This document shows, piece by piece, positions 26,381-35,037 of a DNA stretch of 64,000 bases (position 1 is its first letter; each line of letters starts with the position of its first letter). The notes below the pieces were generated by a model. It ran no database searches and was not told the DNA's origin. It was given only the letters and a program-made list of their open reading frames with translations. This DNA comes from Blastocatellia bacterium UBA7656 (lineage in GTDB: Bacteria > Acidobacteriota > Blastocatellia > UBA7656). The DNA is taken from the NCBI GenBank assembly GCA_002483445.1, contig DLHY01000030.1, forward strand, positions 138,371-202,370, written 5' to 3'. The position numbers and the translations under genes are program-made.

Positions 26381-26651
26381 TGATGGTCGAGAAGTTCCGG
26401 GTGAATGGTTGGCTGACGCAGTTCTGGAAATCGTGGATCAATTCGGCGCGGCCAGTTACGAAACTCAGAAAGTCGAAGGCCACTGGCGTCACGGAGGAAT
26501 ATTTTACCGGGATAATCTGGTGCGGCTCATCGTTGATGTTCCGGATTCGGCTAAGAACCGTAGGTGGATGAAGGAGTTTAAGGAACGGTGGAGAGAAAAG
26601 CTTGAACAAGTTGAGCTTTGGATGGTAAGCCATCGCATAGAGATTGAATAG
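26331..26651 (+). CDS. Conserved hypothetical protein, second of an overlapping pair
   Basis: 106 residues beginning inside the previous gene in another frame. FEVLLPLQFNDGREVPGEWLADAVLEIVDQFGAASYETQKVEGHW ... RDNLVRLIVDVPD ... WREKLEQVELWMVSHRIEIE looks like a compact alpha/beta protein that I recall as a conserved hypothetical in other bacteria. No catalytic motif is evident. It is probably the functional partner of the 26159 gene. Confidence 0.65.
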   Translation: MSSRWRRFEVLLPLQFNDGREVPGEWLADAVLEIVDQFGAASYETQKVEGHWRHGGIFYRDNLVRLIVDVPDSAKNRRWMKEFKERWREKLEQVELWMVSHRIEIE

Positions 26652-26839
26652 ACCTGAACTCGCAGACGAATAGGCTGCCTGCAACGCGGTCTACAGCCTT
26701 CATCCATCGAGGCCGCTGATTCAAAACGTCTCTCGAAAGAACAACACACCGAGAATTTCCCTCTTCTACTCTTTGAACTTTTCGCGGTTTATGACAATCT
26801 ATTCTCTCAACGCCTGATCTCTTCACGGGAGGAATTACC

Positions 26840-28702
26840 ATGCGCTCAACTTCTAAAATCAAAGTCACTCTCTCCGTCCTCGCTTTGCTCGCCGCTTTCT
26901 CATTTCCTACGAGCCTCAATGCTCAACGCACGGCAAAGCCGCCGCTTCACGGGAAAAACTGGATGGCTATAACCGGCAAACCCCTTGCCGCTACCGCCGG
27001 AGCCATCATCTTTCAAAAAGGCGGCAATGCCGTCGATGCGGCCTGCGCGATGATAGCCGCCACTTCGACTATGTGGGACACGCTCGGTTGGGGCGGCGAA
27101 ACTCAGGCGCTCATCTATAACCCGCACACAAAGAAAGTCATCGGCATAAACGCCCTCGGCGTCGCGCCAACAGGAGCCACCGCAGAATTCTTCAAAAAGA
27201 AAAACATGAAACATCCGCCCGAACACGGGCCGCTCGCCGCCGTCACTCCCGGCACTCCAGGCGGCATCCTCGTTATGCTGGCTGAGTTCGGCAAACTCTC
27301 GCTCGCTGATGTCATCGCTCCCGCAATTCAAATGGCCGAAGGCTACCCCATCGAAGCTCAGGCCGCCGACGCAATAGAGCGCGAAAAAAATCGCATCAAA
27401 CAATGGCCCTACTCCCGTCAGGTCTTCCTCACTCACGCGGGCGAAAAACGAGAAGCCCCCGAAGCTGGCGAAATTTTCCGGCAGACTGATCTCGCTGACA
27501 CGCTCAAAAAATTAGTCGAATCAGAACGTCAGGCGCTCTCAAAAGGCAAGAGTCGCAAGGAAGCGATCTATGCCGCTTATGATCGCTTCTATAAAGGCGA
27601 CATCGCACGCGAACTCGCTCGCGGCACTCAGGAACAGGGCGGACTCATCACTACGGAAGACCTCGCCCGATGGAAGGTTCATATCGAAGAGCCGGTCAAG
27701 ACCAATTATCGCGGCATCGATGTCTACAAGCTCACCACATGGGTGCAAAGTCCCGTGATGCTTCAGGCGCTAAACATCCTCGAAAACTTCGACCTCAAAT
27801 CGATGGGTTACAACAGCGCGCGCTACATTCACACCATCTATCAGGCGATGAATCTGGCTTTCGCTGATCGCGATTTTTATTACGGCGATCCTTACTTCCC
27901 GCCTGCCGAACCGATCAAGGGATTGCTCTCGAAAGATTATTCGCGCGAGCGCGCCAAACTCATCAACCCTGATCGAAACGATCCCACTATCGGGCCGGGT
28001 GATCCTTATCCTTTTCAGAATGAAACGAATCCGTTTACTCATCTGCTCAAGGGCTGGGGCAAACAGGAAACACAGGATCGCAGCCCGCAAAATGATCGCG
28101 AGTTCGAAGAGAGTTTTTATGGCGGAACTACTTCGGTCGAAGCCGCCGACGCTGAAGGCTGGGTCGTGTCCGTGACGCCGAGCGGAGGATGGATACCTGC
28201 TGTGATCGCAGGTCGAACAGGCATAGGGTTGAGTCAGCGAATGCAGAGCTTCGTCCTCGACGAAGCGGAAAATCCTTTCAACGTGATCGAGCCGGGCAAA
28301 CGTCCGAGGGCGACTCTCACGCCGACTCTTGCTATGAAAGACGGGCTGCCTTATCTCGCCTTCGCAGTTCAGGGCGGCGACAGTCAGGATCAGAATCTCC
28401 TTCAATTCTTCCTCAACATAGTCGAGTTCGGAATGACGGTGCAGGAGTCTACAGAAGCGCCCAACATCAACAGCTTTCAGATGCGCAATTCCTTCGGCGC
28501 GCACGAGACGCGGCCCGGAAGATTGCTGCTCGCCGCATCCGTTCCCGCTTGGGTGCAAAAAGAGTTGAGGCGGATGGGATATACGCTCGTATTCGAGGAG
28601 CGCACATCAGGCCCGATCAACGCGATATTTTTTGATCGCAAACACGGCACGATGTGGGGAGGGTCGAGTCATAACGGCGAGGATTACGGCATCGCATGGT
28701 AA
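26840..28702 (+). CDS. Exported gamma-glutamyltransferase-family protein
   Basis: 620 residues. GGAGG precedes the ATG and a signal peptide follows (LSVLALLAAFSFPTSLNAQ). The Ntn-hydrolase family features include FQKGGNAVDAACAM, AAVTPGTPGG and the presumed autoprocessing Thr in FYGGTTSVEAAD (about residue 430-431). The His that usually follows the double Thr in GGT (TTH) is absent, as in a divergent branch. C-terminal RPRATLTPTLAMKDG and LAFAVQGGDSQDQN fit the substrate-binding region. It would act in the periplasm on glutathione-like gamma-glutamyl compounds, or on another amide substrate. Confidence 0.85.
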   Translation: MRSTSKIKVTLSVLALLAAFSFPTSLNAQRTAKPPLHGKNWMAITGKPLAATAGAIIFQKGGNAVDAACAMIAATSTMWDTLGWGGETQALIYNPHTKKVIGINALGVAPTGATAEFFKKKNMKHPPEHGPLAAVTPGTPGGILVMLAEFGKLSLADVIAPAIQMAEGYPIEAQAADAIEREKNRIKQWPYSRQVFLTHAGEKREAPEAGEIFRQTDLADTLKKLVESERQALSKGKSRKEAIYAAYDRFYKGDIARELARGTQEQGGLITTEDLARWKVHIEEPVKTNYRGIDVYKLTTWVQSPVMLQALNILENFDLKSMGYNSARYIHTIYQAMNLAFADRDFYYGDPYFPPAEPIKGLLSKDYSRERAKLINPDRNDPTIGPGDPYPFQNETNPFTHLLKGWGKQETQDRSPQNDREFEESFYGGTTSVEAADAEGWVVSVTPSGGWIPAVIAGRTGIGLSQRMQSFVLDEAENPFNVIEPGKRPRATLTPTLAMKDGLPYLAFAVQGGDSQDQNLLQFFLNIVEFGMTVQESTEAPNINSFQMRNSFGAHETRPGRLLLAASVPAWVQKELRRMGYTLVFEERTSGPINAIFFDRKHGTMWGGSSHNGEDYGIAW

Positions 28703-28708
28703 ATTGTC

Positions 28709-29017
28709 CTTCGTCCTTTGTCAGTGGTCAGTTGTTCGTGATGCGTCAGTGATGGGATAAAAAAATTAGCAGGCATCTGCTCTCATTAACACCCTGCTTG
28801 AGCGGGGTGACGAGCGATGCTCTGATGTCTTCAACGGTTTTGCGGTCAAAAACGGTTGAAACCGTTGAAGAGAATCTCGCGCTGTACTCACCTCGATGAA
28901 TCGAGGTGTTAATGAGAAGCCATTTCTCTTTCCATAACCGAGCGATATGCCTTTGTTGCTTATCGCTTGCCGTTGAGATGCAATCAACAACTGACAACTG
29001 ACAACTGACAACTGACC
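28709..29017. repeat. Heptamer-arm stem-loop interrupted by a MITE (H4)
   Basis: The right arm has four tandem CAACTGA units (28984-29017). The left arm (GTCAGTGGTCAGTTGT, about 28718-28735) is complementary. The 137-bp MITE copy lies between them. Confidence 0.7.
28781..28917. mobile_element. MITE-like element, copy 2 (inverted relative to copy 1)
   Basis: 137 bp ending in TCTCATTAACACC and its reverse complement. Its reverse complement matches 10924-11070 along the whole length, including CCTCGATKMATCGAGG and AACGGTTTCAACCGTT palindromes. Confidence 0.85.
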
Positions 29018-29038
29018 ACCGCCGAACTGCCGACAAAT

Positions 29039-29070
29039 TTGATTTTTCGGAATCTTTTTTGTGATATACT
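29039..29070 (+). promoter_or_regulatory. Candidate promoter of the M36 protease gene
   Basis: TTGATT (29039-29044) and TATACT (29065-29070, within TGTGATATACT). The 20-base spacing is long, so the extended -10 is the better part of the call. Confidence 0.35.
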
Positions 29071-29118
29071 TTCCGCCCGGCCCGTTGTCCGACTGCCTTA
29101 CAATCAGGAGGTGCCTGT

Positions 29119-32073
29119 ATGACTGTCGCTTCTCTTCGACGCAAAGCGAGCCATCTGCTCGTCGCTGTCACAGTCTTTCTGTCTCTGACTGTTCAGTTCC
29201 CCGCTTCCGCAACTGTGCCGGATGCGCCACAGTCGAATGAAGCGGAAGCGTTGGCTTTCCAACCGCTGGCGACTTTCGATGCGCGGTATTCAAAAGCGCG
29301 AGGCGCATCGACGACCAACGTCGAGCAGAAGAAGCGCACACTTCGAGTAGAGCGCGCAGCCCTGGACGGACTCACGCTCCGTTGGAATGATCTGGCGGAT
29401 TCGCCTCACACGCTCCTCTCTTACAGCGCGCCGATGACCGCGCCTTCCGACGATGACGCGCTTGCAATCGCAAAGCGATTCGCGCTCGACAATGCCAGAC
29501 TCTTCGATATCACCGCAGGCCAGATAGCCGCGGCCCGCGTCTCCGCGCGCGCCGACGAGCCGGGATTCACAAAAATCGTCCTCGAACAGCGCGCAGGCGA
29601 CATTCGCGTATTCGACTCCGAGATGATGTTCGTAATCGATAGCGAGGGTCGCGTGCTGATGCAGTCAGGATGCTTCACGCCTCTCGGCGCATTTCGACAA
29701 ACAAGCGCGACGCCTGCGCTCTCGGCCGAACAGGCGCTTGGTCGAGCCGCGCGGATTTGCGACATTGAGCTTAACCTGCCTGTCAGCCGAGAGACGGAAA
29801 AACTCCCATCGCGCGAGCGAGCGATTTTTTCTTCCGACGAAATCGATAGCCGCACGGAAGCCAGCCTCGTTTATTTCCCTCTCTCGCGCGACGAAGCGAG
29901 GCTTGTCTGGCAAGTGCTGCTTTATGGCGCGTCGGGGATTGACTCATACCTCGTGCTGATCGATGCAATGAGCGGCGAAGTATTGTTGCGCGATTCGATT
30001 GTCTACTCTTTCGCTTCGCCCCAGGGTCGCGTCTTCACCAGAGAAAATCCGACCGTCGCCTTTGACCGCGAGATGGTCACGCTGGGCGGCGACACTACGG
30101 CCTCGCCTGAAGGATGGGTCACGAGCAATCGAACCGAAGGAAACAACTGTCAGACATTTTACAATCCTGATCTGACGGGTGGCGCGACGATTCAAGCTGC
30201 CGCCAGCGGCGCTTTCGATTTTCCGCTCGATCTCGCTCCCACAAGTTCTCCTCTCAATTCATCCGAAGCTTCGGCGACGAATCTATTCTACTGGGTCAAT
30301 CAGTGCCACGACCGTTTTTACTCTCTCGGATTCACCGAAATGTGGCGCAATTTTCAGGCGAATAATTTCTCTCGCGGCGGCGCGGGCAATGACCCTGTGC
30401 GGGCGGAAACCCTTCGCGGCGCGGCCCTCGATCAGTCGCAGACGAATCAACCCGTTCGCAACAACGCCTTCTTTTCATTCTCGCTCGAAGGCTCATCCCC
30501 GCTTCTCGCTATGTTGATGTGGACGCCCACCATAAACGGGCAGCCTCGATTTTTGGACAGTTCTTATGACGCGGGGGTGGTCGTTCACGAATACACGCAT
30601 GGGGTCTCGATTCGCCTCACAGGGACCGACACGGCTTTCGGACTCAGAGGGCTTCAGGGCGGCGGTATGGGCGAGGGCTGGTCTGATTTTTTCGGCGCTT
30701 CATTCCTCGATGACGGCTCCTCTGCTCTCGACGCGCCGCGACCGGTCGGAGCTTATGTGACCGGTCAGCCCGCGCGCGGAGTTCGCAACTATCCATACAC
30801 CACGAGCATGGATATCAACCCGCTCACATTCGGTGACATCAGGTATAGCTCTGCCGTTCACGCGCAGGGAACGGTCTGGTGTACGATACTTTGGGATTTG
30901 CGTCAGGAGTTCATCGCGCGTTACGGATTCGAAGTCGGGCGTCAGAGAGTTGAAAAGCTCGTAATCGATGGGTTGAAAATCACTCCAATCGCGCCTCTCT
31001 TCACCGATGCGCGAGATGCCCTTGTGCTGGCCAATCGCGCAGTGAACGGCGGCGCGGATGAGGATTTGATATGGCGCGCATTCGCTCGCCGCGGTCTGGG
31101 ACTTTCCGCCGTGACGGGATTGGCCACCGGGTCTGCAACCTTTCGAATACCGGCGACGGAAGGCTACGACGTTTTGCCCTCGATTACGGCAGGAGCTTTG
31201 TCGATCAATGAAAAATCGCCCGCGCTCGCCGTCGCAGGCGAGCCGCTCCCTGTCATCGTCACAGACAAAGATATAACCGGCGTCGGCACAGTCGATGTGA
31301 CAGCAACGAATCTCAGGACGGGTCAGGCTGTAACGCTTCAGCTTGCGCAGCAGAGTGTCAGCGGTCGTTTCGCGGGCGACCTGCGAGTGGCGCTGCCCGG
31401 TCAGGATGGCGGGCCGGGAGTTGCGCTCACCATTCAGCCCGGTGATCAAATATCTATCACCTACGCGAACCAGCGCAATGACGCGGGCGCGCAGGAAACC
31501 ATCGAGGCTCGCACGCTTGCCGCGCGACGGATCACGGTTTACGAAAGCGATTTCGAGCGAGGACTGGCAGACTGGTTCTTCCCGACCAATCAGGACGGCA
31601 CCCCGAACCGATGGCGAGAGACCAATCGCCGGTCGGTCAGCGCCACCCATTCGCTTTATTTCGGGAAGCAGAAAAAGAATAAATCCTTCACGCCGCTCGC
31701 AAGTCGAGGAGTGGCTGTCTCTCCTCTGCTCGATTTGCAAAATCTGGCGAAGCCCCGAATCGAGTTCGACTATTTCTTCGACGGCTCTCCCGGAGGGACA
31801 GCAGCAAATGGCCTGTTTTCAGGCCCCGACATCATGAATCTGTTCGCTTTCAACGTGCGGTCTTCCTCAGCAGAGCCATCGCTTGTCATCACTATAGACT
31901 TTCGCCCGCCTGCGGAGGCGTTCCGGCGTGTATCGTTCGAATTGCGATTCATAGAGAATTGGCGGACGGCGCTCAATCTTTCGTTTCTGGCTTCGAGCGC
32001 CGATGAGGGCCGGAAGAAATATGAAGGCTTCTACGTGGACAATATGAAAGTAACCGCCGCTTCGACGCAGTGA
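29119..32073 (+). CDS. Secreted M36 (fungalysin-type) zinc metalloprotease
   Basis: 984 residues with a signal peptide (HLLVAVTVFLSLTVQFPASA). An N-terminal FTP/propeptide region (about 50-280) is followed by the M36 core: VVHEYTHGVSIRL with zinc ligands H490 and H494 and catalytic E491, then GGGMGEGWSDFFGA carrying the third ligand. Beyond about 700 there are beta-rich domains, including a C-terminal jellyroll-like region (ESDFERGLADWFFPTNQDG ... GFYVDNMKV) common in secreted proteins. AGGAGG lies before the ATG. The size exceeds fungal enzymes because of the extra C-terminal domains. It is probably an extracellular digestive protease. Confidence 0.92.
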   Translation: MTVASLRRKASHLLVAVTVFLSLTVQFPASATVPDAPQSNEAEALAFQPLATFDARYSKARGASTTNVEQKKRTLRVERAALDGLTLRWNDLADSPHTLLSYSAPMTAPSDDDALAIAKRFALDNARLFDITAGQIAAARVSARADEPGFTKIVLEQRAGDIRVFDSEMMFVIDSEGRVLMQSGCFTPLGAFRQTSATPALSAEQALGRAARICDIELNLPVSRETEKLPSRERAIFSSDEIDSRTEASLVYFPLSRDEARLVWQVLLYGASGIDSYLVLIDAMSGEVLLRDSIVYSFASPQGRVFTRENPTVAFDREMVTLGGDTTASPEGWVTSNRTEGNNCQTFYNPDLTGGATIQAAASGAFDFPLDLAPTSSPLNSSEASATNLFYWVNQCHDRFYSLGFTEMWRNFQANNFSRGGAGNDPVRAETLRGAALDQSQTNQPVRNNAFFSFSLEGSSPLLAMLMWTPTINGQPRFLDSSYDAGVVVHEYTHGVSIRLTGTDTAFGLRGLQGGGMGEGWSDFFGASFLDDGSSALDAPRPVGAYVTGQPARGVRNYPYTTSMDINPLTFGDIRYSSAVHAQGTVWCTILWDLRQEFIARYGFEVGRQRVEKLVIDGLKITPIAPLFTDARDALVLANRAVNGGADEDLIWRAFARRGLGLSAVTGLATGSATFRIPATEGYDVLPSITAGALSINEKSPALAVAGEPLPVIVTDKDITGVGTVDVTATNLRTGQAVTLQLAQQSVSGRFAGDLRVALPGQDGGPGVALTIQPGDQISITYANQRNDAGAQETIEARTLAARRITVYESDFERGLADWFFPTNQDGTPNRWRETNRRSVSATHSLYFGKQKKNKSFTPLASRGVAVSPLLDLQNLAKPRIEFDYFFDGSPGGTAANGLFSGPDIMNLFAFNVRSSSAEPSLVITIDFRPPAEAFRRVSFELRFIENWRTALNLSFLASSADEGRKKYEGFYVDNMKVTAASTQ

Positions 32074-32153
32074 TCCTTAAATATGAGTCCGGTGCGCAGA
32101 GGCAGCACAGAGAAGTTTTCTGAGCTGCCCGAATGCGCTCTTCGCTCTGAGTG

Positions 32154-32258
32154 GAGGAGTCGCCCGGTAGAACCGTCGGCCAGCCTGTTCACGCACGGAA
32201 AGTATGAAAATCAGGGAACCAGCAGGCTGGCAGCCTGCTGTACCTTTTCCGATGAGTC
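32154..32258 (+). repeat. REP-like composite (R3)
   Basis: GAGGAGTCG, then a first arm ACCGTCGGCCAGCCTGTTC, spacer GGAAAGTATGAAAATCAGGGA, palindrome CAGCAGGCTGGCAGCCTGCT, then TACCTTTTCCGATGAGTC. Same order as at 50.8 and 54.4 kb. Confidence 0.85.
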
Positions 32259-32332
32259 TTCCATGCCGAGAGACGACGCTCGGAAAGAATGAAGAGGCGG
32301 GAGGCACGAGTCAATCACACAATGCGCACACA

Positions 32333-32381
32333 TTCTGACTTCTGACTTCTGACTTCTGACTTCTGACTTCTGACTTCTGAG
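32333..32381 (+). repeat. Tandem TTCTGAC heptamer array (H5)
   Basis: Seven near-perfect copies, ending at the GGAGGA Shine-Dalgarno of the next reading frame. No complementary left arm was seen. Confidence 0.9.
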
Positions 32382-32390
32382 GAGGATGCT

Positions 32391-33012
32391 ATGAGGCGCA
32401 CGATTGATCCCGGAAAAATCTTCGTTGTTTTTGCCGCGCTGCTTCTTCTTCAATACTCGCCTCAGCCCGCGCTCGATGATTCATCAAACAAGACCGTCAG
32501 GGAGATCGCAAGCCTGATGGCCGATCTTCCTCTGAGCTTCGAGGCAAACTGCGGGCAGGCCGACGGGCGCGCGAAATTCATCTCTCGCATGAGCGGCTGC
32601 ACTGTGTCGCTGACAGCCGAGGGCGCGTCGATTGCGATGAAGGGCGACAGAGTGAAGATGAAGCTGATCGAACCGCGCACGGCGCGAATCGTCGGAACGG
32701 ACGAGATGTCGGCCAGAGCCAGCTATTTTCTCGGCAACGACCGCGGGAAGTGGAGAGCCGATATCCCGCTTTACTCGAAAGTGCGTTATGAGCAGGTTTA
32801 TCGCGGCATCGATCTGGTCTACTACGGGCGCGGGCGCGGTGATTCTCATAGACGGCCAGGAGCAGAAGACCGCAAACAGCCGCGAGGATCCGTCAGGCCT
32901 GCTCGTCGGCAAAAAAGCAGCAAACAAAATCGCGCCGGGGCAGACGGTTCTTCTTCAGATTCGAAACTCGGACGGCGCGTTGAGCGAAGCCTTCCGCTTC
33001 ACGCGCCAGTGA
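32391..33012 (+). pseudogene. Remnant of an SBBP/beta-propeller-type secreted protein with a large internal deletion
   Basis: The N-terminal part is typical of SBBP-repeat proteins: LPLSFEANCGQADGRAKFISR ... ASYFLGNDRGKWRADIPLYSKVRYEQVYRGIDLVYYG. Directly after YYG (about 32825) the frame loses similarity. In another frame the sequence GAVILIDGQEQKTANS ... LLVGKKAANKIAPGQTVLLQI ... FRFTRQ resembles the usual C-terminal end of such proteins and stops at 33012. The simplest reading is that hundreds of central codons were deleted with an out-of-frame junction. The open frame itself runs on to 33098 as nonsense. Confidence 0.65.
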
Positions 33013-33158
33013 TGATTAGGAGAGTTTCTATTTCGTATGTGGGCGAATTAAACCGCAAAGGCCGCGCGATCATAACGTTCTTTCAGGCGAATTCCTGATC
33101 TGCTTTATGATCATTCGGGAGTCGGTCTTTCATGTATTGAGGTGAAAGGGCGAGTTAA

Positions 33159-33464
33159 GTGAAAAACGCATTGCAAATCCTCAAAGCCACCTTCGCTGAA
33201 TCGCCTATGGTTTGGCTTTCGCTCGTGACATCTATGTGGTTATTTCTCAGGGCAATCTTTTACCACTCAAAGCTCACTTCCGGCAGGCCATCTTTATTAG
33301 AACTGACTCTCGTTGCGCTTATTGGAGTGGGGGCTGCAATCGGGGCGATGCTGAGAGAGAAGGAACAAGCGTGGTACATAAGCATAATGACAATGGCGCT
33401 CAACGCTGCTGCCTGGTGGTATGGCCTCAGCCAGTTTGATTGGAGTTATTTGTATAAATCCTGA
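33159..33464 (+). CDS. Small membrane protein
   Basis: 101 residues with about three membrane helices (MVWLSLVTSMWLFLRAIFY, LTLVALIGVGAAIGAML, ISIMTMALNAAAWWYGL). I recognise no family. The ATG is preceded by a weak purine stretch. Codon usage is like its neighbours. Function unknown. Confidence 0.6.
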   Translation: MKNALQILKATFAESPMVWLSLVTSMWLFLRAIFYHSKLTSGRPSLLELTLVALIGVGAAIGAMLREKEQAWYISIMTMALNAAAWWYGLSQFDWSYLYKS

Positions 33465-33575
33465 TATGACAGGCAGCCTCAATGATATCAAGACAGAATT
33501 AAGCACGATTGAAATAGTTTTCGCTACCTACATTGATCTACGGTGACGCGCCCGATGGCGCGAGGAGTTGGGCAG

Positions 33576-35024
33576 ATGAAAAAAATTCTCATCGCTATTG
33601 CTTTCCTGTTGCTGATCTCCAGCGAACAAAGCGTCTGGGCTTGCAGTTGTGGCGGGTGGCCTTCACCGTGCGAAGCCTATGCCGCAGCCTCGGCTGTCTT
33701 CACAGGCTACGTTAGAAAAATCGAGCCTGAATTGAAAGCCCCGGAGGAAGCGACATTCACAGAGCAAACGGCTTACGTGCAGGTCGAGAGGGCTTTCAAA
33801 GGCGCAAAGGAAGCGGAGATCGTTTTTCATCAGCCCAGCCACAATTGCGCTCCCAAGTTTCGTGTGGGAGAGAGGTGGTTATTTTACGCCAGTTATCACA
33901 AGGACACGAAAACCTGGGAAGTTTACGGCTGTGGTCGCAGCAGTCGCATAGAGCAAGCTCATGACGATTTGCTTTATCTTGAAGGATTGCCTCAGTCTTT
34001 GACCCGCACAAGAATTTCCGGCGAAATAAGTCAGTACGAAGACATGCCGGAAAAGGGGTTCACCAGAGTCAAAGATATGGCCGGAGTGAAGGTGAAAATA
34101 ATCGGGGAGAAAAAGACATACGAAACCTACACAAACGCAAACGGGGTCTATGAAATTTATGATCTGCCGATTGGCAAATATGCTATTGAGCCTGAAATCC
34201 CACCGGGCTTGAAAGTTCGCTTCCCTATGCCATTCGGCCTGATGATTCCTTCTGATGGTAAAACCTTCAAGGTAGAATTGCAGGCGCGTAGCTGCGCCGG
34301 TTCAGACTTCGTTATCTGTTCGGACAGCAGAATCAGCGGAAAAGTGTTCGGCGCAAACGGAGAAGTTATGCCGCGAGTCTGCCTCAATCTGTGGCCTGCT
34401 GATAAGCCCGCAGATCGTTACTTCAGAATATTCGACTGCACCAAGGCGGACGGCAGCTATGCGCTTGAAGAAATCCCGCCCGGTAACTACCTCATCATGG
34501 TGAATGATGACGGAAAGATAAGCGGAGACGAGCCATTCCCGACCGCTTACTATCCTGGAGTTTTTGACAGAGAGAAAGCGACTGTCATCACTATAGGGGA
34601 AGGCAGGAAGATGGATGGCTATGACATTCATATACCTTCGCAATCAGAAACAATTTTGATTCAGGGCGTGCTGCTATACTCCGACGGTCATCCTGTATCG
34701 AAGGAAGCTGTTTTATTCAAAGCCGAAGAGGAAAATCCCGGCATCGAAAGAACATACACCATCGTCACTGATGCTGAGGGCCGTTTCACTCTCAAGATAC
34801 TTCGAGGCGCTGTCGGTTTCCTGAAAGGCGAGATGTATTTATATGAGTCAAAATATTCCGACTGCCCATATATCAAGGCGCTTCTTCTGAAAAAGGACGG
34901 CAATGCACTGATGACTAAGGCGGAAACAAACCCAGTCAGAATTGAAGCGAACAACGATATCAAAGATGTCAAACTAATATATCCATTCCCCTTCTGCCCG
35001 AAAAAAGAACCGAATGAAAAATGA
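33576..35024 (+). CDS. Secreted protein with a TIMP/NTR-like N-terminal domain and carboxypeptidase-regulatory-like domains
   Basis: The start at 33576 (GAGGAG upstream, then signal peptide MKKILIAIAFLLLISS) gives 482 residues. After cleavage the mature protein starts near WACSCGGW. A Cys-x-Cys at the very N-terminus, with an OB-like pattern VQVERAFKGA ... FRVGERWLFYA ... YGCGRSSRI, resembles the TIMP/netrin (NTR) fold, in which this Cys can chelate a metalloprotease zinc. Three carboxypeptidase-regulatory-like beta domains follow (GVKVKIIGEKKTYETYTNANGVYEI; RISGKVFGANG; LIQGVLLYSDG). An inhibitor role is only a suggestion; the protein could simply be structural. Confidence 0.75.
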   Translation: MKKILIAIAFLLLISSEQSVWACSCGGWPSPCEAYAAASAVFTGYVRKIEPELKAPEEATFTEQTAYVQVERAFKGAKEAEIVFHQPSHNCAPKFRVGERWLFYASYHKDTKTWEVYGCGRSSRIEQAHDDLLYLEGLPQSLTRTRISGEISQYEDMPEKGFTRVKDMAGVKVKIIGEKKTYETYTNANGVYEIYDLPIGKYAIEPEIPPGLKVRFPMPFGLMIPSDGKTFKVELQARSCAGSDFVICSDSRISGKVFGANGEVMPRVCLNLWPADKPADRYFRIFDCTKADGSYALEEIPPGNYLIMVNDDGKISGDEPFPTAYYPGVFDREKATVITIGEGRKMDGYDIHIPSQSETILIQGVLLYSDGHPVSKEAVLFKAEEENPGIERTYTIVTDAEGRFTLKILRGAVGFLKGEMYLYESKYSDCPYIKALLLKKDGNALMTKAETNPVRIEANNDIKDVKLIYPFPFCPKKEPNEK

Positions 35025-35037
35025 GCGACAAGCGCCT

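Larger units (their letters stand above)
28703..29118. other. Intergenic region filled with nested repeats
   Basis: No gene. It holds a stem-loop with CAACTGA-type units as outer arms (28709-28735 and 28984-29017), with a MITE-like element nested inside it at 28781-28917. The promoter of the M36 protease lies at its right end. Confidence 0.6.
32074..32390. other. Intergenic region with REP-like and heptamer repeats
   Basis: No gene. REP-like composite R3 (32154-32258) and a tandem TTCTGAC array (32333-32381) occupy most of it. Confidence 0.6.

Noticed and set aside
32333..32381. CRISPR-like array
   Set aside because: Units are 7 bp with no spacers; the same holds for the other tandem arrays.
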